From contig CALBDS010000044.1 of NCBI GenBank assembly GCA_937927415.1, positions 62,001 to 126,000 on the forward strand: a stretch of DNA of 64,000 nucleotides. Reading direction: 5' to 3'. The notes beneath the pieces are model-generated. The model did not search any database, was not told the origin of the DNA, and saw only the letters and a list, made by a program, of their open reading frames with translations. The stretch is from an uncultured Rhodospirillaceae bacterium (GTDB lineage: Bacteria > Pseudomonadota > Alphaproteobacteria > Azospirillales > Azospirillaceae). The position numbers and the translations under genes are program-made. Shown piece by piece: positions 58,971 to 64,000 of this stretch. Each line of letters begins with the position of its first letter. Within the stretch, counting starts at the first letter, position 1.

Positions 58971-59756
58971 TTAAGCAGCCGCGGCTTCAGCTTCGGAGGG
59001 GGCCAGTTTGCGGCGCAGCGTATCCATAAACCACGCAAACAACGTCGGTTTTTCCTCCTCCACCGTGTCCGCCGGACGGGTGGCGGGCAGCGTCGTGGCC
59101 GCAGCGGACGGTGCGCTTTCGGAAGCGGTGTGCGGTGCGGTGGCCGTGCCGGCCGATGGAGTCTTGTCGGCCGCGGTCGCCTTGCCGGTCGAATCCGCGG
59201 CGTTCATGGCGCTGATGGCCCGGCTGCTCAGCCGCACCAGGACGCCGGTGTCCGATTGCAGAAGCTGATCGATGGTAAGGCCCGCCTTCGCCATCTTGTC
59301 CGCCAGCCCGGCCCGCTCCAGATCCGCCGACAGTTTCGTGCGGGCGGTGATGTACTCGCTGCGCAACTGCTCCAGCCGGGTCATGTCGGCGTCGGGGCTG
59401 GCCTCCAGCGCGTTGATTTCCTTGCTCAGCGATGCCACCTCGCGCATCCCCTTGGCCGCATCCCGCACCCGCGCCGGCAGATTCTGGATCTCCGCCACCC
59501 CATCCATGGTCAATTGGCCGTTGGCGTTGCGGAAGGCGCGGAGCGGATCGCTGGCGTCGGGGCGCCGCGCCGCCTCTTCCATCAGCGCCTGGGCGGTGGG
59601 GCTGATCGATACCTTGTCGGCCACCGCCGATGGGTTGGCATTGGCATTGGTGGGCAGCTTGGCCGCCGCCGTCATGGCCGAACGATAGGTGGCAATGGCC
59701 GTGATGCTGCGCGACGAGGCGCCGGAAACATGGTTGGGGCGGTTGTCGATCTGCAT
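58971..59756 (-). CDS. Hypothetical protein, helical core with low-complexity C-terminal part
   Basis: A 261-residue protein that I do not recognise. Residues 40-65 (PSAVADKVSISPTAQALMEEAARR) have the look of flagellar-gene-associated or secreted alphaproteobacterial proteins with a VSIS motif, but that is weak. Residues 95-165 are predicted helical (SLSKEINALEASPDADMTRLEQLRSEYITARTKLSADLERAGLADKMAKAGLTIDQLL), followed by a Ser/Thr/Ala-rich linker and a final amphipathic stretch (PTLFAWFMDTLRRKLAP). No signal peptide or membrane helix. Its own unit. Confidence 0.6.
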   Translation of the reverse strand: MQIDNRPNHVSGASSRSITAIATYRSAMTAAAKLPTNANANPSAVADKVSISPTAQALMEEAARRPDASDPLRAFRNANGQLTMDGVAEIQNLPARVRDAAKGMREVASLSKEINALEASPDADMTRLEQLRSEYITARTKLSADLERAGLADKMAKAGLTIDQLLQSDTGVLVRLSSRAISAMNAADSTGKATAADKTPSAGTATAPHTASESAPSAAATTLPATRPADTVEEEKPTLFAWFMDTLRRKLAPSEAEAAAA

Positions 59757-59948
59757 GGCGGGACACTCACTCTGCCATCGCCACGGGGGCGGGCGGCTGG
59801 GGGCGGATCCCCCCGTTAAAGCAAATGTCGGGCCAAGTGCCTGTCCCGCAAAAACCCCTTTTAAATCAATTTATTGGCTCAATCGGCAAAAGAGGTGTGA
59901 AGATTCTGCCCGGCAGGATCGGGCCGGCAGGACCGCTTTTGCCGCGCC

Positions 59949-60608
59949 TCAGCCATCCTCCACCAGCCGCCCGCCGTCCAGCCGCACCCAGCGGGTGGCC
60001 AGCCGGCGCAAAAAGGCGTCGTCGTGGGAAATGATGACCTTGGCCTGGGGCAGCCCGGCCAGAATGGCCGTCAGCCGTTCCTGGGTTTCCGCATCCAGGG
60101 CGTTGGTGGGTTCGTCGAGCAGAAGCACGTCCGGCTCCATCGCCAGCACGGCGGCCAGGGCCGCCAGCCGCTTCTGCCCACCGGAAAGGGTGTGGGTGAC
60201 ACGCCCCGCCAAACCGTGCAGCCCCACGGCGTCCAGGGTCGCATCGGCGATGCGCCGCGCCTCCGCCGGTGATTTGCCGAGGTTGAGGGGGCCGAAGGCC
60301 ACATCCTCCGCCACCGTGGGACAGAAAAGCTGGTCGTCGGAATCCTGGAACAGCAGCCCGGCGCGGGCGCGGACGGCGTGGAAATCCTTCTCCCGCCGGC
60401 GGACCGCACCAAAGGCCTCGACGGTGCCGGAGGCGGGGCGCAACAGCCCGACCATCAGGTGGAACAGCGTGGTCTTGCCGACACCATTGGGGCCGGTCAG
60501 GGCCACGGTGTCCCCCGGCCACAGGGAAAAATCCGCCGCGTCCAGCACCGGGGTCCCCCGGTCATAGGCAAAGGACACGCCGGTCAGGCGGAACAGCGGC
60601 CCGCTCAC
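59949..60608 (-). CDS. nikO: ECF-type nickel/cobalt transporter ATPase
   Basis: A 219-residue ATPase starting at a GTG (VSGPLFRLTGVSFAYDRGTPVLDAADFSLWPGD): Walker A GPNGVGKTTLFHLMVG, QDSDDQLFCPTVAEDVAFGPLNLG (the ECF ATPase Q-loop), signature LSGGQKRLAALAAVLAMEP, Walker B VLLLDEPTNALD. It drives the NikMQ transporter. The GTG overlaps the nikQ stop (GTGA). The last gene of nikK-M-L-Q-O. Confidence 0.92.
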   Translation of the reverse strand: MSGPLFRLTGVSFAYDRGTPVLDAADFSLWPGDTVALTGPNGVGKTTLFHLMVGLLRPASGTVEAFGAVRRREKDFHAVRARAGLLFQDSDDQLFCPTVAEDVAFGPLNLGKSPAEARRIADATLDAVGLHGLAGRVTHTLSGGQKRLAALAAVLAMEPDVLLLDEPTNALDAETQERLTAILAGLPQAKVIISHDDAFLRRLATRWVRLDGGRLVEDG

Positions 60609-61420
60609 CACAGCACGTCCACCAGCCCCAGCGCCGCCATGGCGGCCAGGGCTGCCAGGCCGATGCCCCAATCCCGCGCCGATAGGGGCCGGTCGTCGGC
60701 CAGGTTGGGAAAGCGCCCGGTAAAGCCGCGGCAGCGCATGGCGGCGGCGATCCGCTCCGACCGCTCCAGGCTGCGCACCATCAGCATGCCGAACAGCCAG
60801 CCGATGCTGCGCCACGTGTGGCGGTTGGCGCCGGCCACGAATCCCCGCGCCCGCATGGCGGTGCGCAGCCGGCGGTATTCCCGGTTCAGCACATCCAGAT
60901 AGCGCACGGTGAACAGGAACAGATGCACCAGCTTATCCGGTGCTCCCAGCCGCGCCAGCGTCCGCCCCAGCCGCACCGGCCCCAGAGCGCCCACCAGCGC
61001 CAGCGTCATCAGCATGACGGCGTTGGCCTTCGCCAGAATGGTCAGGGCCTGCCAAGTGCCGGGGGCCGACAGCGGCGGCAGAGCCATTCCCCCCACGGCC
61101 AGCGGCGCCCCCGGCACGGTGAAGGGCAGCGACGCCAGGGCCAGCACCATGAAACCGTCCATGGCCAGCAGCCGGCGCACGGTGGCGCCCAGCGGCAGCC
61201 GGACCGTCACCGCGGCCCCCCCCGCCATGGCAAGGGCCGCCAGCAGCGCCGGCAGGTGCTGCAACGCCACCACCAGCAGGGCGAACAGCGCCGCCCCCAC
61301 CACCCGCAGCCGTGGGTCCGCCCCGCCCCCCTCCCCCCAAACGGGATCGAGGGATGGGCCAAGGACGGCCCCGTCCAGCGATGTGCGGCCGGACATGCCG
61401 GTGTCGGCAATCGCGGTCAT
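60605..61420 (-). CDS. nikQ: ECF transporter T component (CbiQ/NikQ)
   Basis: A 271-residue membrane protein with DPRLRVVGAALFALLVVALQHLPALLAALAMAGG, and the two T-component motifs in LVHLFLFTVRYLDVLNREYRRLRTAMRARGF and ERSERIAAAMRCRGFTGRFP (Ala-Arg-Gly type coupling helices). It links the ATPases to the NikM core. The start at 61420 overlaps the nikL stop by 4 bases; an earlier start is not conserved. Confidence 0.92.
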   Translation of the reverse strand: MTAIADTGMSGRTSLDGAVLGPSLDPVWGEGGGADPRLRVVGAALFALLVVALQHLPALLAALAMAGGAAVTVRLPLGATVRRLLAMDGFMVLALASLPFTVPGAPLAVGGMALPPLSAPGTWQALTILAKANAVMLMTLALVGALGPVRLGRTLARLGAPDKLVHLFLFTVRYLDVLNREYRRLRTAMRARGFVAGANRHTWRSIGWLFGMLMVRSLERSERIAAAMRCRGFTGRFPNLADDRPLSARDWGIGLAALAAMAALGLVDVLW

Positions 61421-61998
61421 GGGCGCCGCCCCCTTCCCCGTGTCAGGCCAAAGGCCAAGCCGGCCAGCCCGATGATGGTGCCGATGCCCCCGGCCACGTC
61501 GTGCCAGCGCACCTGATCCTGATAAGCGTCGAGCTGTTCGCGCAAGGGGCGGATCTGGCGGGCCACCGCCGCCTCGACCAGCACCTGGATGTCGGCGGGC
61601 GGAGCGGACGGGACAGCCTGCTGCGACGGCGGAACGGGTGCCGGTGCGGGTGCTGCCTCCGTGCCGCCGGGCAGGGATGGGGGCAGCACATCGGCGCCCA
61701 CGGTGATCCGCGCCTGATGCCCGTCGCCGCCATCCACGGTCAGCACATGGTCCACCCGCCGCAGGGCGGTGAAGCGGAAGCCGCCGTCGTTGCCGGTGAC
61801 ACCGGAAAACAGCACCGTGCCATCCGGCGCGGTGGCGGTCAGGGCCGCTCCCATCGCCCGGTCGCCGCCGGTGAAATAGGCGTAGCCGGAAACCTCCGGC
61901 CCCTGGGCGGTGGCGAACAGTTTCAGCTTGTGGGCCAGGGCCGGGGATGCCGTCGTCAGCAGCAGGACGGCCAGGAGCGCAGCGCGGTGGACGATCAT
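61417..61998 (-). CDS. nikL: NikL-type nickel transport accessory protein
   Basis: A 193-residue protein: signal peptide MIVHRAALLAVLLLTTASPALA, a beta-sandwich domain starting HKLKLFATAQGPEVSGYAYFTGGDRAMGAALTATAPDG, a Pro-rich linker (GTEAAPAPAPVPPSQQAVPSAPP), a helical stretch and one C-terminal membrane helix (GGIGTIIGLAGLAFGLTRGRG). The mature N-terminal His-x-Lys may bind metal. The layout is that of NikL/CbiL components of NikKMLQO nickel importers. Overlaps nikM and nikQ. Confidence 0.85.
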   Translation of the reverse strand: MIVHRAALLAVLLLTTASPALAHKLKLFATAQGPEVSGYAYFTGGDRAMGAALTATAPDGTVLFSGVTGNDGGFRFTALRRVDHVLTVDGGDGHQARITVGADVLPPSLPGGTEAAPAPAPVPPSQQAVPSAPPADIQVLVEAAVARQIRPLREQLDAYQDQVRWHDVAGGIGTIIGLAGLAFGLTRGRGRRP

Positions 61999-62642
61999 GG
62001 TGGCTCCTCCCCATCCTCATCATCGGAAGGGGCCGGGTCGTCCAGCACCGCCGGCTTGACCCGCAGCACCAGCCCGACGGCGGCGGCGGTGAAGACCGCC
62101 TCGATCACCATCACCGGCAGGTGGGTCAGCACCACCAGTTGGGCGGCGGTCAGGAATTCCCGCCCCGACAGGGCCAGAGAGGCCGCGACCGCCAGCCCGG
62201 TCAGCAGCACACCCGCGGCCCCGGCCAGGGCGGCGGCCGTCACCGCCGCGCGGGCGTTGCCGGGAAAGGCCCGCCGCACCCGGCGGAAGGCCAGACCGCA
62301 CAGAACCGCGGGCACCGCCATGTTCATGACGTTGACCCCCAGCACCACCAGCCCGCCGAATCCGAACAGCACCGCCTGGAGCAGCAGCGCCACCAGGATG
62401 GCGGGAAAGGCCGCCCACCCCAGCGCCACCCCCGTCAACCCGTTGAGGATCAGATGCACGCTGGACGGCCCCACCGGGAAATGCACCAGGGAGGCGACGA
62501 AAAACACCGACGACAGCACCCCCACCTGGGGAATCCGGTCAGGATGCAGCCGTTTCAGCCCATAGGCGCAGCCCGCGGCACTGACCGCGATGCCCGCGGC
62601 CAGGACCGGCATGGACAGGACGCCATCGGGAATGTGGGCCAT
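61995..62642 (-). CDS. nikM: ECF transporter substrate-binding core (CbiM/NikM)
   Basis: A 215-residue membrane protein with about six helices, starting MAHIPDGVLSMPVLAAGIAVSAAGCAYGLKRL, then FFVASLVHFPVGPSSVHLILNGLTGVALGWAAFPAILVALLLQAVLFGFGGLVVLGVNVMNMAVPAVL. The N-terminal His and the later VHFPVG-SSVHL region bind the metal ion. In most CbiM/NikM proteins the sequence is MHI; here an Ala is inserted, and after Met removal His would again be residue 2. Second gene of the operon, 6 bases after nikK. Confidence 0.92.
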   Translation of the reverse strand: MAHIPDGVLSMPVLAAGIAVSAAGCAYGLKRLHPDRIPQVGVLSSVFFVASLVHFPVGPSSVHLILNGLTGVALGWAAFPAILVALLLQAVLFGFGGLVVLGVNVMNMAVPAVLCGLAFRRVRRAFPGNARAAVTAAALAGAAGVLLTGLAVAASLALSGREFLTAAQLVVLTHLPVMVIEAVFTAAAVGLVLRVKPAVLDDPAPSDDEDGEEPP

Positions 62643-62648
62643 GGCGGG

Positions 62649-63470
62649 TTACTTCATATCCGTGACACGCACCCACATCAGCCCGCCCAGTTCCACCGCG
62701 GCGGCGGAACCGTCCGGCGCCTTCATGGGCGTCTCGCCGTCCACCAGGGCGGCGAAGCCCCACCACCCGGCCCGCGGCATGGCAAAAGCGAACTGGCCGC
62801 TGGCGTCGGCCTTGATGACCTGGGTGACGAAGGGATCGGCGGGGGCGGTGACCGAGCCGTCGTTCGCCCATTCCACCTCCACCTCGGCAAAGGGGACCGG
62901 GGTGCCGTTGTGGCGGACGATGCCGCGGAACAGCGATCCGGTCCACAGGCCATAGGGCCGGACCAGCGGCTCGATCTCCACCGGCAGCCCCACCAACGCA
63001 TCCCAGCCCTTGCCGGAACCGACGTCCACCACGGTCTTGGTGTAATGGATGATGTGTTTCTTTTCCGCCGGTTCCCAATAGGGGGCGGGTTCGACGAAGA
63101 ACACGTAATCCGCCGGTTCCCCCACCCTATAGGTGGCGGTGTAGGCGGCCTTGCCGTCCACATCGCGGCGGGCCAGCGACCCGATCAGGTCGGTGGTCTT
63201 GCCGTCCGCCATCACGCCGAACCGCACCGGGGCGCCCATCGCCATCACCGGACCGCGTTCCATCGGATGGGTGAACACCAGATCCAGCCGCACGTCACGG
63301 CTGCCCGTATCCGGTACGATATCGGTGGACGGCAGCAATTGCTGGAAATGCGCCTGTGCTGGAACCGGCGCCAGGGCCGCCGCGGCCATCAGCACAGCCC
63401 CAACCGCCGAAACGGCAAACGGAAATCGAAACACCCGCGGCCCCCAATCGTTGACGCAGCAAACCTTCAT
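62649..63470 (-). CDS. nikK: NikK-type periplasmic nickel-transport protein (DUF4198)
   Basis: About 273 residues: signal sequence (VFRFPFAVSAVGAVLMAAAALAPVPAQAHF), mature start AHFQQLLPSTDIVPDTGSRDVRLDLVFTHPMERGPVMAMGAP, then YVFFVEPAPYWEPAEKKHIIHYTKTVVDVG and ADASGQFAFAMPRAGWWGFAAL. DUF4198/NikK proteins accompany NikMQO importers and are thought to deliver Ni2+ in the periplasm; the His at the mature N-terminus and PYWEPAEKKHIIHYTK fit. I start at the ATG 63470. First gene of nikK-M-L-Q-O. Confidence 0.88.
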   Translation of the reverse strand: MKVCCVNDWGPRVFRFPFAVSAVGAVLMAAAALAPVPAQAHFQQLLPSTDIVPDTGSRDVRLDLVFTHPMERGPVMAMGAPVRFGVMADGKTTDLIGSLARRDVDGKAAYTATYRVGEPADYVFFVEPAPYWEPAEKKHIIHYTKTVVDVGSGKGWDALVGLPVEIEPLVRPYGLWTGSLFRGIVRHNGTPVPFAEVEVEWANDGSVTAPADPFVTQVIKADASGQFAFAMPRAGWWGFAALVDGETPMKAPDGSAAAVELGGLMWVRVTDMK

Positions 63471-63477
63471 ACGATTT

Positions 63478-63489
63478 TGAAAATTTTCA
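63478..63489. promoter_or_regulatory. Perfect 12-bp palindrome upstream of nikK
   Basis: TGAAAATTTTCA, 8 bases upstream of the nikK start codon in an AT-rich patch that contrasts with the GC-rich surroundings. It may be an operator or part of the promoter/ribosome-access region of the nickel operon. It does not match the E. coli NikR site. Confidence 0.45.
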
Positions 63490-63541
63490 TATCGTTGATG
63501 GCAGGTCAAGAGGCTTTGGCGTCACCGGATGCCGCACACGC

Positions 63542-64000
63542 TTAAATGGATTTTTTCCGCCGCCGCCGGCCGCCGCGGGGGGCGTCATTCTCGCCCGCGT
63601 CATCAGATCCCCGCGCGCCCAGAATCCCGCGCAGGGCGGCCAGGGTGCGTTCATAGGCTTCCGCATCGGGACGGGGACCGGCGGGGGGCGCGGGCGGCAC
63701 CTTGCTCTCCGGCTCCGGCGCCTGTTCCGGGGCGGGAACCGGCCCTTTGTCCGGGGCCGGGGGCGGCGGCAGGTCCGGTTCCGGTTCGGCCGGCTCGTCC
63801 CACAGATAGGAGGGGGGCGGTTCCTCCTCATCCTCGTCGGGGTGGGAACGGGCGAACAGAATGTCGGGGTCGCGGATGGCGAAACGGCCGAAATCGGCCG
63901 GCTCCGGTTCCGCCTCCTCTTCATCCTCGGGGGGCGGTTCCGGCGGGCGGGCAGCGGTTTCGACCGGGGGAGCCTCCCCATGGGCACGGTCGCGGATGGT
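63542..64000 (-). CDS. C-terminal end of an acidic, proline-rich protein (runs off the window)
   Basis: Reverse-strand frame open from the window edge to the TAA at 63542-63544: 152 residues of a longer protein. It is rich in Glu, Asp and Pro (EPPPEDEEEAEPEPADFGRF, DEDEEEPPPSYLWDEPAEPEPDLPPPP), with one helical patch (DAEAYERTLAALRGILGARGSDDAG) and a basic end GGRRRRKKSI. It looks like a disordered tail. I do not recognise the family; the N-terminal domain lies outside the window. Confidence 0.6.
   Translation of the reverse strand, partial: TIRDRAHGEAPPVETAARPPEPPPEDEEEAEPEPADFGRFAIRDPDILFARSHPDEDEEEPPPSYLWDEPAEPEPDLPPPPAPDKGPVPAPEQAPEPESKVPPAPPAGPRPDAEAYERTLAALRGILGARGSDDAGENDAPRGGRRRRKKSI

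Noticed and set aside
63478..63489. A NikR operator before nikK
   Set aside because: The palindrome TGAAAATTTTCA does not resemble the known GTATGA-N16-TCATAC site, and no nikR gene is in the window.

Overview
This is a GC-rich chromosomal segment with dense, short-spaced operons and many ATGA/GTGA stop-start overlaps. The gene content points to an alphaproteobacterium of the Rhodospirillales, close to Azospirillum: a hisB-hisH-(acetyltransferase)-hisA-hisF-hisE-HIT cluster, DUF2336 and MCE/Mla genes, a nikKMLQO nickel importer and several Liv-type ABC transporters. That placement is inference from gene content. I see no rRNA, tRNA, CRISPR array, insertion sequence or prophage.

Layout. 1-10 kb: the start of ppdK on the minus strand, two membrane or helper proteins (BrkB/YihY, DUF3618-DUF2383), a TerC-family protein, a DUF2336 protein, an unrecognised protein, and a four-gene MCE lipid ABC system (MlaE with STAS, MlaF, MlaD, lipoprotein). 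9.5-17.3 kb: apt, a catalytically degenerate Fic protein, two convergent hemerythrins, a nucleoside-gate membrane protein, and the his operon with embedded GNAT and terminal HIT genes.

17.3-48.1 kb is a large aromatic (lignin-type) catabolic island. The first block (17.4-24.7 kb) looks like CoA-dependent, non-aldehyde hydroxycinnamate degradation: feruloyl-CoA synthase, crotonase, SDR dehydrogenase and an amidohydrolase-type beta-ketoacyl-CoA hydrolase, plus an acyl-CoA dehydrogenase and a MarR regulator. The second (24.8-30.5 kb) is a Liv-type ABC importer with a UspA protein. The same palindrome, TGTTAT-N5-ATAACA, lies in front of the acyl-CoA dehydrogenase/MarR pair, the crotonase operon and the importer operon, so the three units probably form one MarR regulon. 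The third block (30.6-34.6 kb) is a class I P450 with its ferredoxin and ferredoxin reductase, divergent from an AraC/PobR-like activator. The fourth (34.9-43.4 kb) is the protocatechuate 4,5-cleavage pathway: ligK-U-I-A-B on the minus strand, divergent from a LysR regulator with two tandem DNA-binding domains, followed by a DUF1932 dehydrogenase, ligC and an aldo/keto reductase. The fifth (43.5-48.1 kb) is a second complete Liv-type importer. Together they can be read as uptake of lignin-derived acids, side-chain shortening to benzoates, probable O-demethylation or hydroxylation, ring opening and delivery of pyruvate and oxaloacetate.

48-64 kb is general metabolism: two EamA/DMT transporters, a C-terminal remnant of an AAA ATPase, metA with a structured leader RNA, a pentapeptide-repeat protein, a GH1 beta-glucosidase, an aldehyde dehydrogenase, glpD, a HAD phosphatase, a cold-shock protein, an unrecognised protein, the nickel ECF importer nikKMLQO, and the C-terminal end of an acidic proline-rich protein.

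Strongest observations: the shared three-site operator; the complete hydroxycinnamate route combined with a protocatechuate 4,5 cluster that lacks an obvious ligJ; the tandem-HTH LysR with matching palindromes; the Fic protein without its catalytic histidine; and the metA leader together with Glu111 in MetA.
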